A DNA stretch of 64,000 nt from Serratia odorifera (lineage in GTDB: Bacteria > Pseudomonadota > Gammaproteobacteria > Enterobacterales > Enterobacteriaceae): positions 558,001 to 622,000 of the forward strand of contig NZ_LR134117.1 of the NCBI RefSeq assembly GCF_900635445.1. Direction: 5' to 3'. Every line of letters begins with the position of its first letter. The first letter of the stretch is position 1. Below, piece after piece: positions 25,827 to 35,809 of the stretch. The notes beneath the pieces were generated by a model. The model searched no databases. It saw nothing but the letters and a program-made list of their open reading frames with translations, and was not told where the DNA came from. The translations under genes were made by a program, and so were the position numbers.

Positions 25827-26918
25827 TCAGAAGACGTTGCCGCGCCGCGCTCGGCTCACTGCCTCGCCCAACTGCCACACCGCCATGGCATAATGGGTGC
25901 TGTGGTTGTAGCGGGTAATGGTGTAGAAGTTCGGTAGGCCAAACCAGTATTGGTATTCGCTGCCCATATCCAGGCGCAGCAGGCTCACCTGCTGATCGTG
26001 ACCCAGCGCGCCCTGCGGCGTCAGCCCCGCCGCCTGCAACGCCCCCACGGTATAGCGGGTTTTGAAGCCGTTCTCCATCAGCGGTGCTTGCCCGCTGGCG
26101 GGGATCGCCACCGGCGCGTCACGCTGCCAGCCATGAGCACGGAAATAGTTGGCCACGCTGCCGATGGCGTCTTCCGGATCCCACAGATTGATGTGGCCAT
26201 CACCATTGAAGTCAACGGCATAATCCTTGAATGAGGTTGGCATAAACTGGCCATACCCCATTGCGCCGGCATAAGAGCCGCGCAGATCCAACGGATCGCG
26301 GCCTTCCTTGCGCGCCATCAGCAGAAAGGTTTCCAGCTCGCCGGTGAAGTAGGTGGCACGGCGAGGATAGTCAAACGACAGGGTGGCCAACGCGTCGATA
26401 ATGCGCGTTTTGCCCATGACGCGACCCCAGCGGGTTTCCACGCCGATAATGCCGACGATAATTTCCGGGGGTACGCCGTAAACCTGATGCGCACGCGCCA
26501 ATGCATCCGCATACTGATTCCAGAAGGCAACGCCGTTAGGAATATTATCCGGAGTGATAAATTTATTGCGATAACGCAGCCAGGCACCGTTCGGGCCGGA
26601 TGGCGGTCTACCGGTCGGCGTCGGTGCCTGACGATCCATCAAACGGATCACCCAGTCCAGCCGCCGGGTTTGCGCCAGCACGCTGTGCAACTGTTGCCGA
26701 TCGAAGCCGTGTTCGTTGACCATCTTGTCGACGAAACGTTGCGCTGCCGGATTATTGGCATAATCACCGGTTAATATCAGCGGGTTGGCATGCTCGGCGT
26801 CCAACAGAAAACCGCCTTGAACGGCATGAGGCTGCTGGGGAGCGGTCGTGGTTTCCGGCTCGCTGCTACAGGCAGAAAGCAAAAGTGCCAGAGGAAGAAA
26901 GCTTGCAAGGTGTCGCAT
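25827..26918 (-). CDS. mltB: Membrane-bound lytic murein transglycosylase B
   Basis: A 363-residue lipoprotein (lipobox LLSAC, Cys17) of the family 103 lytic transglycosylases, which cleave peptidoglycan glycan strands to 1,6-anhydromuropeptides at the outer-membrane inner face. The catalytic Glu lies in GIIGVETRWGRVMGKTR, followed by the family's GAMGYGQFMPTSFKDYAVDF and the EF-hand-like DFNGDGHINLWDPEDAIGS. Length matches E. coli MltB (361). It is divergent from mutS. Confidence 0.95.
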   Translation of the reverse strand: MRHLASFLPLALLLSACSSEPETTTAPQQPHAVQGGFLLDAEHANPLILTGDYANNPAAQRFVDKMVNEHGFDRQQLHSVLAQTRRLDWVIRLMDRQAPTPTGRPPSGPNGAWLRYRNKFITPDNIPNGVAFWNQYADALARAHQVYGVPPEIIVGIIGVETRWGRVMGKTRIIDALATLSFDYPRRATYFTGELETFLLMARKEGRDPLDLRGSYAGAMGYGQFMPTSFKDYAVDFNGDGHINLWDPEDAIGSVANYFRAHGWQRDAPVAIPASGQAPLMENGFKTRYTVGALQAAGLTPQGALGHDQQVSLLRLDMGSEYQYWFGLPNFYTITRYNHSTHYAMAVWQLGEAVSRARRGNVF

Positions 26919-27218
26919 CAGATATCCATCAGCCAGGCTACAAAGTTAAACGCTATGGTAAATCATAGTCTGGCGTGAACAAACTGGAATATCAGGCGAA
27001 ATTGCCCGTTCTAACGGCAACATGAGCGATGTGCAACTGCGAACAGTTTCGCAGAGCTGTTTAAAACCGCATCATGGTTTGCAGATACGTTTGAAACCGC
27101 GGTATCACCTGTTAACATCTTCCCCCAGACTAAGCAGCCGGCGTTTCACCTTTTAGCAGGACGCTTTCAATAATATGGCAAGCATCATGCTCGCGACGCA
27201 TAACCAGAACATAACGCA
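26919..27218. other. mltB-mutS divergent intergenic region
   Basis: 300 bp holding the promoters of the divergent mltB and mutS genes. I see no convincing ORF, RNA gene or strong hairpin. A partial direct repeat (GTTTGCAGATACGTTTGAAACCGC-like with TTTAAAACCGC) is present but weak. Confidence 0.5.
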
Positions 27219-29780
27219 GTGAATATTATGGAAAACAAAGAATACGTTGACCACACCCCCATGATGCAGCAGTACCTGCGCCTCAAGGCCCAGCATCCTG
27301 AAATTCTGCTGTTCTATCGCATGGGCGACTTTTATGAGCTGTTCTATGACGACGCCAAACGCGCCTCACAGCTGCTGGATATATCACTGACCAAACGCGG
27401 CGCCTCGGCGGGCGAACCCATCCCGATGGCCGGGGTACCGCATCATGCGGTGGAAAACTATCTGGCCAAGCTGGTGCAACTGGGTGAATCCGTCGCCATT
27501 TGCGAACAGATTGGCGATCCTGCCACCAGCAAAGGCCCGGTGGAACGCAAAGTGGTGCGCATCGTCACCCCCGGCACCGTCAGCGATGAAGCCCTGTTGC
27601 AAGAACGCCAGGATAACCTGCTGGCCGCCATCTGGCAGGATGCACGCGGCTTTGGCTACGCCACGCTGGACATCAGCTCCGGCCGCTTCCGCGTCACCGA
27701 ACCGGAAGACCAGGAAGCCATGGCTGCCGAACTGCAGCGCACCAACCCGGCCGAACTGCTCTACCCCGAAAGCTTCGAACAGATGTCGCTGATCGCACAG
27801 CGCCATGGTCTGCGCCGCCGGCCGCTGTGGGAGTTCGAACTGGAAACCGCGCGGCAGCAGCTCAACCTGCAGTTCGGCACGCGCGATCTCACCGGCTTTG
27901 GCGTCGAGCAGTCGCAACAGGCGCTACGCGCCGCTGGTTGTCTGCTGCAATATGTAAAGGATACCCAGCGCACCTCGTTGCCGCATATCCGCGGCATCAC
28001 CATGGAACGCCAGCAGGACGGCATCATTATGGATGCCGCCACCCGCCGCAATCTGGAAATTACCCAGAGCCTGTCCGGCGGCAGTGACAATACGCTGGCC
28101 GCCATTCTGGATTGCACCGTGACGCCCATGGGCAGCCGCATGCTGAAACGCTGGCTGCATATGCCAACCCGCGACGTCAACGTGCTGAACCATCGCCAGC
28201 AGGCCATTGGCGCATTGCAGGAGATCGGTAGCGACGTACAGCCGTCGCTGCGTCAGGTCGGCGATCTGGAGCGTATCCTGGCGCGCCTGGCGTTGCGTAC
28301 CGCTCGGCCGCGCGATCTGGCACGCATGCGTCATGCGTTCCAGCAATTACCGGATATTCGCGACATGCTGCAAGATATCGCTACGCCGCATGTGCAAAAA
28401 CTGCTGGCGCAGATCGGTCAGTTTGACGATTTGCAGCACCTGCTGGAACGTGCCGTAGTGGAAGCGCCGCCGGTACTGGTACGTGACGGCGGCGTGATCG
28501 CGCCTGGCTACAACGCCGAACTGGATGAATGGCGCGCGCTGGCCGACGGTGCCAGTGATTATCTCGATCGCCTGGAAATCCGCGAGCGTGAAAAGCTGGG
28601 ACTGGATACGCTGAAGGTCGGTTTCAATGGCGTGCACGGCTATTACATCCAGGTCAGTCGCGGCCAAAGTCACCTGGTGCCGATTCACTATGTGCGTCGC
28701 CAAACGCTGAAAAACGCCGAACGCTATATCATTCCGGAGTTGAAAGAGTACGAAGACAAGGTTCTGACCTCCAAGGGCAAGGCGCTGGCGATTGAAAAAG
28801 CGCTGTATGACGAACTGTTCGATTTGCTGTTGCCGCACCTGCCGGCATTGCAGCAAAGTGCCAGCGCGCTGGCGGAACTGGACGTGCTGACCAATCTGGC
28901 CGAACGCGCCGAAACGTTGAACTATACCTGCCCGACCATGAGCGAACAGCCCGGCATCCGCATCGTTGAAGGTCGTCACCCGGTGGTGGAACAGGTGTTG
29001 AGCGAACCGTTCATTGCCAACCCGCTTTCCCTGTCACCACAACGGCGCATGTTGATCATTACCGGGCCGAACATGGGCGGTAAAAGTACTTATATGCGGC
29101 AAACGGCGCTGATAGTGCTACTGGCGCACATCGGCAGTTACGTGCCGGCAACCAAAGCGACCATCGGGCCGGTGGACCGCATCTTTACCCGCGTTGGCGC
29201 CGCCGATGACCTGGCTTCCGGCCGCTCCACCTTTATGGTGGAAATGACCGAAACCGCCAATATCCTGCATAACGCCACCGAAAACAGCCTGGTATTGATG
29301 GACGAAATCGGCCGTGGTACCTCCACCTATGACGGCCTGTCGCTGGCGTGGGCCTGTGCCGAGAACCTGGCCAACCGTATCAAGGCGATGACGCTGTTTG
29401 CCACCCATTACTTTGAGTTGACCACCCTGCCGGAGAAAATGGCAGGCGTGGTCAACGTGCACCTGGATGCGCTGGAGCATGGCGATACTATCGCCTTTAT
29501 GCACAGCGTGCAGGAAGGGGCTGCCAGCAAGAGCTACGGGCTGGCGGTGGCGGCGTTGGCCGGCGTGCCGCGTGACGTGATCAAGCGTGCGCGCCAGAAG
29601 CTGCGCGAACTGGAAGCGCTGTCTAACCACAGCGCAGCCGGTACGGTAGACGCTACGCAGATGACCTTGCTGACCGAGGAACCCTCGCCGGCGGTTGAAG
29701 CGCTGGAGGGGCTGGATCCCGATGCGTTGACGCCGCGCGAAGCGCTGGACTGGATCTATCGCTTGAAGAAGATGATGTAA
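27219..29780 (+). CDS. mutS: DNA mismatch repair protein MutS
   Basis: An 853-residue mismatch-recognition ATPase, the same length as E. coli MutS. The mismatch-binding Phe-X-Glu is in MGDFYELFYDD, the Walker A is ITGPNMGGKSTYMRQ (about 615), followed by the signature DDLASGRSTFMVEMTE, Walker B VLMDEIGRGTSTYDG and FATHYFELT. The C-terminus ends LDWIYRLKKMM, the tetramerisation region. The GTG at 27219 reproduces the family length; the ATG at 27228 (three codons later) is an alternative, with no clear ribosome-binding site for either. Confidence 0.97.
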   Translation: MNIMENKEYVDHTPMMQQYLRLKAQHPEILLFYRMGDFYELFYDDAKRASQLLDISLTKRGASAGEPIPMAGVPHHAVENYLAKLVQLGESVAICEQIGDPATSKGPVERKVVRIVTPGTVSDEALLQERQDNLLAAIWQDARGFGYATLDISSGRFRVTEPEDQEAMAAELQRTNPAELLYPESFEQMSLIAQRHGLRRRPLWEFELETARQQLNLQFGTRDLTGFGVEQSQQALRAAGCLLQYVKDTQRTSLPHIRGITMERQQDGIIMDAATRRNLEITQSLSGGSDNTLAAILDCTVTPMGSRMLKRWLHMPTRDVNVLNHRQQAIGALQEIGSDVQPSLRQVGDLERILARLALRTARPRDLARMRHAFQQLPDIRDMLQDIATPHVQKLLAQIGQFDDLQHLLERAVVEAPPVLVRDGGVIAPGYNAELDEWRALADGASDYLDRLEIREREKLGLDTLKVGFNGVHGYYIQVSRGQSHLVPIHYVRRQTLKNAERYIIPELKEYEDKVLTSKGKALAIEKALYDELFDLLLPHLPALQQSASALAELDVLTNLAERAETLNYTCPTMSEQPGIRIVEGRHPVVEQVLSEPFIANPLSLSPQRRMLIITGPNMGGKSTYMRQTALIVLLAHIGSYVPATKATIGPVDRIFTRVGAADDLASGRSTFMVEMTETANILHNATENSLVLMDEIGRGTSTYDGLSLAWACAENLANRIKAMTLFATHYFELTTLPEKMAGVVNVHLDALEHGDTIAFMHSVQEGAASKSYGLAVAALAGVPRDVIKRARQKLRELEALSNHSAAGTVDATQMTLLTEEPSPAVEALEGLDPDALTPREALDWIYRLKKMM

Positions 29781-29797
29781 CCGGGGGCAACGCGGAT

Positions 29798-29830
29798 AAA
29801 AAAACGGTGAGCCTGAGCTCACCGTTTTTT
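29798..29830. terminator. Bidirectional terminator between mutS and rpoS
   Basis: AAACGGTGAGC / GCTCACCGTTT form an 11-bp stem with a CTGA loop, with A-runs on the left and T-runs on the right. It serves both convergent genes in a gap of only 68 bp. Confidence 0.92.
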
Positions 29831-29848
29831 ATTTAATGCAGTAATGTG

Positions 29849-30847
29849 TTATTCGCGGAACAGCGCCTCAATACTCAGGCCCTGCATTTGCAGAATCTCA
29901 CGCAGACGACGTAAACCTTCCACCTGAATCTGACGAACACGCTCACGTGTCAGGCCAATCTCGCGGCCAACGTCTTCCAACGTAGCGGCTTCATAGCCCA
30001 GCAGGCCGAAACGACGCGCCAGCACTTCACGCTGTTTGGCGTTCAGTTCGAACAGCCATTTCACGATGCTTTGCTTCATGTCATCGTCTTGCGTGGTGTC
30101 TTCAGGCCCGTTGTCTTTCTCGTCGGCCAAAATGTCCAGCAGCGCTTTTTCCGAGTCACCGCCCAATGGCGTATCAACAGAAGTGATACGTTCATTCAGG
30201 CGCAGCATGCGGCTAACGTCATCAACCGGCTTGTCGAGTTGCTCGGCAATCTCTTCGGCGCTTGGCTCGTGATCCAGTTTATGAGAAAGCTCGCGCGCGG
30301 TGCGCAGATAGACATTCAGTTCTTTAACGATGTGAATCGGCAGACGAATGGTACGGGTTTGGTTCATGATCGCCCGTTCAATGGTCTGACGGATCCACCA
30401 GGTGGCATAGGTAGAGAAACGGAAGCCGCGTTCTGGGTCGAACTTTTCCACTGCGCGGATCAAGCCGAGGTTACCTTCCTCAATCAGATCCAGCAGCGCC
30501 AGGCCGCGATTGCTGTAGCGACGGGCAATTTTCACCACCAGTCGCAGGTTACTTTCAATCATACGACGGCGGGATGGCACATCACCGCGCAATGCCCGCC
30601 GTGCGAAGTAAACTTCTTCCTCTGCGGTCAGCAGAGGCGAATAACCAATTTCGCCCAGATAGAGCTGTGTCGCATCCAGAACGCGTTGGGTAACACCCTG
30701 AGACAACAGCTCTTCTTCAGCTAAATCATTCTCACTGGCTTCTTCCTCTGCCAGCGCTTTTTCATCAAATGATTCAGCCTCCGTTCCATTCTCGTCGAAA
30801 TCCGCATCATCATGTAACTCGTTAACTTTCAGCGTATTTTGGCTCAT
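29849..30847 (-). CDS. rpoS: RNA polymerase sigma factor RpoS (sigma-38)
   Basis: A 332-residue stationary-phase sigma factor. An acidic N-terminal region is followed by region 1.2 (ATQLYLGEIGYSPLLTAEEE), region 2 with the -10-recognition helix RFSTYATWWIRQTIERAI, region 3, and region 4 with the HTH EDVGREIGLTRERVRQIQ. Length is close to E. coli (330). In enterics the main promoter lies inside nlpD upstream, and translation is controlled by sRNAs through the long leader. It is downstream of nlpD and convergent with mutS. Confidence 0.98.
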   Translation of the reverse strand: MSQNTLKVNELHDDADFDENGTEAESFDEKALAEEEASENDLAEEELLSQGVTQRVLDATQLYLGEIGYSPLLTAEEEVYFARRALRGDVPSRRRMIESNLRLVVKIARRYSNRGLALLDLIEEGNLGLIRAVEKFDPERGFRFSTYATWWIRQTIERAIMNQTRTIRLPIHIVKELNVYLRTARELSHKLDHEPSAEEIAEQLDKPVDDVSRMLRLNERITSVDTPLGGDSEKALLDILADEKDNGPEDTTQDDDMKQSIVKWLFELNAKQREVLARRFGLLGYEAATLEDVGREIGLTRERVRQIQVEGLRRLREILQMQGLSIEALFRE

Positions 30848-30901
30848 AAGCTGCTCCTACCCGTGATACCGCGAGCAGAATACCAGCGTATTCTGCCCAA
30901 T

Positions 30902-31905
30902 CTATCGCTGCGGAAGATAACGCAGCGGGTTTTACGGATTTTCCCCTTGTAACGAATTTCAAAATGCAAACGTACTGAACTGGTTCCGGTGCTTCCCATG
31001 GTTGCTATTTTTTGACCCGCCTTCACTTCTTGTTGTTCCCGGACCAGCATTGTGTCGTTATGAGCGTAGGCGCTCAGGTAATCATCATTGTGTTTGATGA
31101 TGATCAGATTACCGTAACCCCGTAAGGCGTTGCCTGCGTACACTACACGGCCATCGGCGGTAGCAAAAATGGCTTGCCCACGGGAGCCTGCGATATCGAC
31201 ACCTTTATTCCCACCGTCTGATGAGGAAAAGTTATCAATAATCTTACCGTCGGTTGGCCATCTCCAGGTACTGACTGGCGCACTGTTGCTGACGGTGCTG
31301 CTCACCGGTGGTGTTGCAGCTGGCGCGGTAACAGGGGTTGTAGCGCTTCCTGCCACAACTGCACCTGATGCAGGCAACATCTTGCCTACATTCTGTTTAC
31401 CCGAATTGTCAGAATACGCGTTAGTTGGTTGAGAATCAACCGTCGCAGTCTGGATCTGACTGCTGGATGGTGGTTTAGGAATACCGCCACTTGTAGCGTC
31501 GGTTGCCGCCACCATGCCGCCGCCGCTGGCGGCAGAACCATTACCAAGCTGAATGGTTTGGCCAACATTCAAGCCGTAGGGTTCTGGAATATTGTTACGT
31601 TGAGCCAGGTCACGGAAATCATTGCCCGTGATCCAGGCAATGTAAAACAGCGTATCCCCACGTTTTACCGTATAGGTGCTGCCACTGTAACTCCCTTTCG
31701 GGATCGCCTCATAACTGCGGTTATAGACTATGCGCCCTTGTGGGGACGCCTGCGCGCCGGCAGTCGCAGCAGCGGCATTTCCGCCTTCAACGCTGCTAAT
31801 CGGCGCCGATGACGAACCGGTATTCGTACAGCCAGCCAACCACATACCTACCATCGTACACACCGCAACCCGGCGTAAAGTCATTATTGGGCTTCCCGTG
31901 CTCAT
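30902..31905 (-). CDS. nlpD: Murein hydrolase activator lipoprotein NlpD (3' end frameshifted here)
   Basis: Repaired length is about 333 residues. A lipoprotein signal (MVGMWLAGC) is followed by a LysM domain (YTVKRGDTLFYIAWITGNDF) and a degenerate M23/LytM domain (STWRWPTDGKII, GVDIAGSRGQAIFATADGRVVY) lacking catalytic metal ligands, as expected for an activator of amidase AmiC in septal splitting. Two extra T's, in runs 30930-30933 and 30939-30942, scramble the last residues; removing one from each restores the family ending YKGKSVNPLRYLPQR. The start at 31905 matches the family. rpoS is transcribed partly from inside this gene. Confidence 0.93.
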
Positions 31906-32203
31906 GCTTCCCCCGTCACAATACTCTATCCAAAATACCCTATACATCGTAGCTGAGCTTTAAGGCTTTTCTCAGTTTCTATGAAGCAAGGCGCCTCGGC
32001 CGATGTCTGAACGCCAGACCCTCTTCCGCCAGAGGCATAAAAGCAGCGTCGCCAATGTAGCCACATCAGCGCTACCACACCATAAGATAACCACTCAGAA
32101 AGGCAATTGTATTGAAAATTGGTCTTATTGGAACGCTAAATACCACTTATGAAGCGATGAAAGTGCAACAGTTTTTGCGTTTTGCCGATAAATCAGCCAA
32201 ACG

Positions 32204-32830
32204 CTATGCCAGTTCGCCTTTGACCAACGGAACAAAGCGCACCGCCTCAACCGCGTCAATGGCAAATTCATTACCGTGGCGCTGAATGCGTTTAAGGATT
32301 TGCGACTGTTCCCCGACCGGCAGCACCATGATGCCGCCGTCGTCCAACTGTGCCATCAACGCCGATGGAATTTCCGGCGGCGCGGCGGTGACGATAATCG
32401 CGTCGAACGGCCCGCGTGAAGCCCATCCCAGCCAGCCGTCGCCATGGCGGGTGGAAACATTATGCAAGTCAAGCTGCTTCAGCCGCCGTTTGGCCTGCCA
32501 CTGCAGCCCCTTGATACGTTCGACCGAACAGACGTGCTGCACCAGATGCGCCAGAATCGCCGTCTGATAGCCGGAACCGGTGCCAATTTCCAACACCCGC
32601 GACGTCGGCGTCAGATTCAGCAACTCGGTCATCCGCGCCACCATATACGGTTGGGAAATCGTTTGACCCGAGCCTATCGGCAACGCGGTATTTTCATACG
32701 CCTTATGCTCAAGCGCTTCATCTACAAAACGTTCACGCGGTACCGATTCGATCGCCTGTAACAATCGCTCGTCCCGGATCCCCTGCTGACGCAGCTGCGC
32801 CAGCAATGTTTGCATCGGCTTGTTCACCAT
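32204..32830 (-). CDS. pcm: Protein-L-isoaspartate O-methyltransferase
   Basis: A 208-residue repair methyltransferase that modifies isoaspartyl residues in aged proteins. The SAM-binding motif is VLEIGTGSGYQTAILA, with the upstream GSGQTISQPYMVARMTELL and the DAIIVTAAPPEIP motif. Length equals E. coli Pcm. Its start overlaps the surE stop by one base, so the two are coupled. The gene order surE-pcm-nlpD-rpoS is the stationary-phase survival cluster. Confidence 0.97.
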   Translation of the reverse strand: MVNKPMQTLLAQLRQQGIRDERLLQAIESVPRERFVDEALEHKAYENTALPIGSGQTISQPYMVARMTELLNLTPTSRVLEIGTGSGYQTAILAHLVQHVCSVERIKGLQWQAKRRLKQLDLHNVSTRHGDGWLGWASRGPFDAIIVTAAPPEIPSALMAQLDDGGIMVLPVGEQSQILKRIQRHGNEFAIDAVEAVRFVPLVKGELA

Positions 32831-33585
32831 TACCCGCTAACCTCTGCTTTGGTTAACCATGTTTTTACCACGTCCTGGGCGGCATAGGCGGTCAAATCCA
32901 CCTGCAACGGCGTCACCGCCACATAGCCCTGCTCTACGGCGGCGAAATCGGTCTCCGGCCCGGCATCGAATTTATCACCAGGCGGGCCGATCCAATAGAG
33001 ATTCTGTCCACGCGGATCCTGCTGGCAAAACACCTTGTCCGCCGGGTGGCGGCTGCCGCAGCGCGTGACGCGAATGCCCCTGATCTGATCGAGCGGCAGA
33101 TCCGGCACGTTGATATTGAGTATTTTTCCGGTGCGCAGCGGCTCGCGCTGCAAGGCGCGCAACAGACGGCAGGTGATTGCCGCCGCCGTCGCATAGTGCT
33201 GATGGCCATTGAGCGATACCGCCAATGCCGGCAAGCCCAGATGTCGACCTTCCATCGCCGCGGCTACCGTACCGGAATAAATCACGTCGTCGCCCAGATT
33301 CGGGCCGGCATTAATGCCGGAAACCACGATATCCGGCGCTGGGCGCATCAACGCATTGACGCCCAGATAGACACAGTCGGTCGGCGTACCCTGTTGCACC
33401 GCCACGTCGCCGTTGGCCAGAGTCAGGGTGCGCAACGGTGAGTCCAGCGTCAGAGCATTGGAAGAGCCGCTGCGGTTGCGATCGGGCGCCACCACCATCA
33501 CGTCGGCAAATTCACGCAGCGCCGCTGCGAGCACCTGAATACCCGGCGCGCTAACGCCGTCGTCGTTACTCAGTAATATCCGCAT
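32830..33585 (-). CDS. surE: 5'/3'-nucleotidase and exopolyphosphatase SurE
   Basis: A 251-residue metal-dependent phosphatase acting on nucleoside monophosphates and short polyphosphate. The conserved start MRILLSNDDGVSAPGIQVL holds the metal-binding Asp pair, followed by RNRSGSSNALT and SGINAGPNLGDDVIYSGTVAA. The 15-codon upstream extension was rejected because MRILLSNDDG is the family start. It overlaps truD upstream by 20 bp and pcm downstream by one base. Confidence 0.96.
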   Translation of the reverse strand: MRILLSNDDGVSAPGIQVLAAALREFADVMVVAPDRNRSGSSNALTLDSPLRTLTLANGDVAVQQGTPTDCVYLGVNALMRPAPDIVVSGINAGPNLGDDVIYSGTVAAAMEGRHLGLPALAVSLNGHQHYATAAAITCRLLRALQREPLRTGKILNINVPDLPLDQIRGIRVTRCGSRHPADKVFCQQDPRGQNLYWIGPPGDKFDAGPETDFAAVEQGYVAVTPLQVDLTAYAAQDVVKTWLTKAEVSG

Positions 33586-34612
33586 CACTGTTATCCTGCC
33601 GCATGAGTTCGCGAACCACGCTGGTGGCAAAACTGCCCGCTGGCAGCCAGAAGCGCAATTCTACGGTAACGTCATCCCACCAGTTCCACAGCATATTTTG
33701 CGGTTGCAACAGCAGGGCCCGACGAGCGGGTTCAACGCGCTCGCGCTTTAAAAGCGTAAGCAATTCCGGCTGTTCCGCCAAGCAACGCTGTTCAAATTCC
33801 AACGCAGCGCCGGCGCTGCCCGGTGCGCCATCCCCCGGCAACGGTGCCGTCACCTGCAATTCTCCGGCGTCGAGACGCTGTTGCAGACTGTCCAGCTCGT
33901 CTGCCTGTGCCACAAACCAGCTACCGCGCCCGGTAAGTTGCAGCGCATCGCCATCCAGCACCGTTCGATGCTGTTGATTAGCCAACCGGGTCGACGCCAG
34001 CAGATTGAACAGCGCACTGCGACTGGCGGAAAGATAGAAGCTGCGCTTGTTGCGCTCTTTGACGCGAATTTCATCGTTCGCCCAGCGGCGCGCCATCAGC
34101 AGGTTGTTACCACCGCGGCCAAAACGCTGGCTGCCAAAATAATTGGGTACCCCAGCGGCGGCGATCGCCTGCAATCGTTGTTCTACCTCGTTGCGATCGC
34201 TGATTTGCCGCAGCACCAGCGTAAAGGCATTCCCCTTCAGCGTACCAATGCGCAGCTTGCGGCGATGGCGAACCGCTGCCAGCACTTCGCAGCCTTCGAG
34301 TTCAAACTGCGAGAGATCGGGATCGTCCTTGCCGGGCAGGTGCAGGCAGAACCATTGCTCGGTCACCGCATGGCGGTCTTTCAGGCCGGCGTAACTAATC
34401 GCTCGACCGTGAATGCCGGCAAAGCGCGCCAGATAGTCGGCGACGAACTGGGTATTGCAGCCTTTCTTGCGAATATTGACCAGCAGATGCTCGCCCTCGC
34501 CGTCCGGCTCGAAGCCCAGATCTTCCACCACCACAAAGTCTTCGGGGTTGGCTTTCAGCAGCCCGGAGGCCTGCGGCTGGCCATGCAGCCAACTCAACGT
34601 TGCCATATCCAT
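33566..34612 (-). CDS. truD: tRNA pseudouridine(13) synthase TruD
   Basis: A 348-residue pseudouridine synthase that modifies U13 of tRNA-Glu. The catalytic Asp lies in SYAGLKDRHAVTEQWFCL, and NYFGSQRFGRGGNN and KRSFYLSASRSALFNLLAS are TruD hallmarks. It sits between ispF (4 bp) and surE (overlapping), in a long operon ftsB-ispD-ispF-truD-surE-pcm. E. coli TruD is 349 residues. Confidence 0.96.
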   Translation of the reverse strand: MDMATLSWLHGQPQASGLLKANPEDFVVVEDLGFEPDGEGEHLLVNIRKKGCNTQFVADYLARFAGIHGRAISYAGLKDRHAVTEQWFCLHLPGKDDPDLSQFELEGCEVLAAVRHRRKLRIGTLKGNAFTLVLRQISDRNEVEQRLQAIAAAGVPNYFGSQRFGRGGNNLLMARRWANDEIRVKERNKRSFYLSASRSALFNLLASTRLANQQHRTVLDGDALQLTGRGSWFVAQADELDSLQQRLDAGELQVTAPLPGDGAPGSAGAALEFEQRCLAEQPELLTLLKRERVEPARRALLLQPQNMLWNWWDDVTVELRFWLPAGSFATSVVRELMRQDNSDADITE

Positions 34613-34616
34613 CGGT

Positions 34617-35090
34617 TTACTCCCTGACTAACAAGGCAACCGCTTCGCAGGCAATGCCTTCACCGCGGCCGGTGAAGCCCAGTTTTTCCGTGGTGGTCGC
34701 TTTAACGTTAACCTGATCCATATGGCATTGCAGATCTTCCGCCAGGAAAATGCGCATTTGCGGGATGTGCGGCGCCATTTTAGGTGCCTGGGCGATGATG
34801 GTGATATCCAGATTGCCAAGGTGATAGCCTTTGGCGCGGATACGCCGCCAGGCTTCACGTAACAGTTCACGACTGTCTGCGCCCTTGAAGGCCGGATCGG
34901 TATCCGGGAACAGCTTGCCGATATCCCCTAACGCCGCAGCGCCGAGCAACGCGTCGGTAGCAGCATGCAGCGCTACGTCGCCGTCGGAATGGGCCAGCAA
35001 CCCCTGTTCGTAAGGAATGCGGACACCACCGATCACCAGCGGACCTTCGCCGCCAAATTTATGTACGTCAAAACCGTGACCGATACGCAT
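34617..35090 (-). CDS. ispF: 2-C-methyl-D-erythritol 2,4-cyclodiphosphate synthase
   Basis: A 157-residue zinc enzyme of the MEP isoprenoid pathway. The metal-binding site is in MRIGHGFDVHKFG (Asp8, His10) with His42 in LLAHSDGDVALHA, and the C-terminal ATTTEKLGFTGRGEGIACEA is characteristic. Its start overlaps the ispD stop by one base, so IspD and IspF, two steps of one pathway, are translationally coupled. Confidence 0.97.
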   Translation of the reverse strand: MRIGHGFDVHKFGGEGPLVIGGVRIPYEQGLLAHSDGDVALHAATDALLGAAALGDIGKLFPDTDPAFKGADSRELLREAWRRIRAKGYHLGNLDITIIAQAPKMAPHIPQMRIFLAEDLQCHMDQVNVKATTTEKLGFTGRGEGIACEAVALLVRE

Positions 35091-35806
35091 CAGACATGCT
35101 CCTGTTGATTCTGGGTTAAATAGAACGCCGCCAGCGCCAAATCCTCCGGCCGCGTCACTTTAATATTGTCCGAACGCCCCGCCACCAATAATGGATGATA
35201 GCCACAGTGCTCCAGCGCCGAAGCTTCGTCGGTGACGTTTGCGCCGTCGTCGAGGGCGCGTTGCAAACAGCGTTTGAGCAACTCAAGCGGGAACAGCTGC
35301 GGAGTCAGCGCATGCCAAAGATCCTGGCGTTCCACCGTATGGGCAATGGCGCTGATGCCGCTTTCCGCTCGTTTCATGGTATCGCGCACCGGCGCGGCGA
35401 GAATCCCGCCGACCTGGCTGTGCGCGGTAATCGCCAGCAGGCGTTCAAGATCGTCGGCGTGCAGGCACGGCCGCGCGGCGTCATGCACCAGCACCCAATC
35501 CGCGCCTGTCGCCAGCTGCAAGCCAGCCATCACCGAATCGGCACGCTGTTTGCCGCCGAAGGTAACCCGCACGCGCACATCGGCCGCGATCGGCAAGGTA
35601 GCGAAATGGGTATCTTCCGGGCCAATCGCCACGATCACCTGTTGAATGCTCGGATGACGCAGCAAAGCGTGGATGGCGTGCTCAAGCAGGGTTTGGCCGC
35701 CGATAGTGAGATATTGCTTCGGGCAATCCGTTTGCATACGACTGCCGATACCGGCAGCCGGCAATACGGCAATCACCTGTGGAAAGGAACCTGCGGAGTG
35801 ATTCAT
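35090..35806 (-). CDS. ispD: 2-C-methyl-D-erythritol 4-phosphate cytidylyltransferase
   Basis: A 238-residue nucleotidyltransferase that makes CDP-ME in the MEP pathway. The CTP-binding N-terminus is AVLPAAGIGSRMQTDCPKQY, followed by QTLLEHAIHALL, VLVHDAARPCL and the VTRPEDLALA ending typical of IspD. E. coli IspD is 236 residues. It follows ftsB by 3 bp and overlaps ispF. Confidence 0.97.
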   Translation of the reverse strand: MNHSAGSFPQVIAVLPAAGIGSRMQTDCPKQYLTIGGQTLLEHAIHALLRHPSIQQVIVAIGPEDTHFATLPIAADVRVRVTFGGKQRADSVMAGLQLATGADWVLVHDAARPCLHADDLERLLAITAHSQVGGILAAPVRDTMKRAESGISAIAHTVERQDLWHALTPQLFPLELLKRCLQRALDDGANVTDEASALEHCGYHPLLVAGRSDNIKVTRPEDLALAAFYLTQNQQEHV

Positions 35807-35809
35807 GCG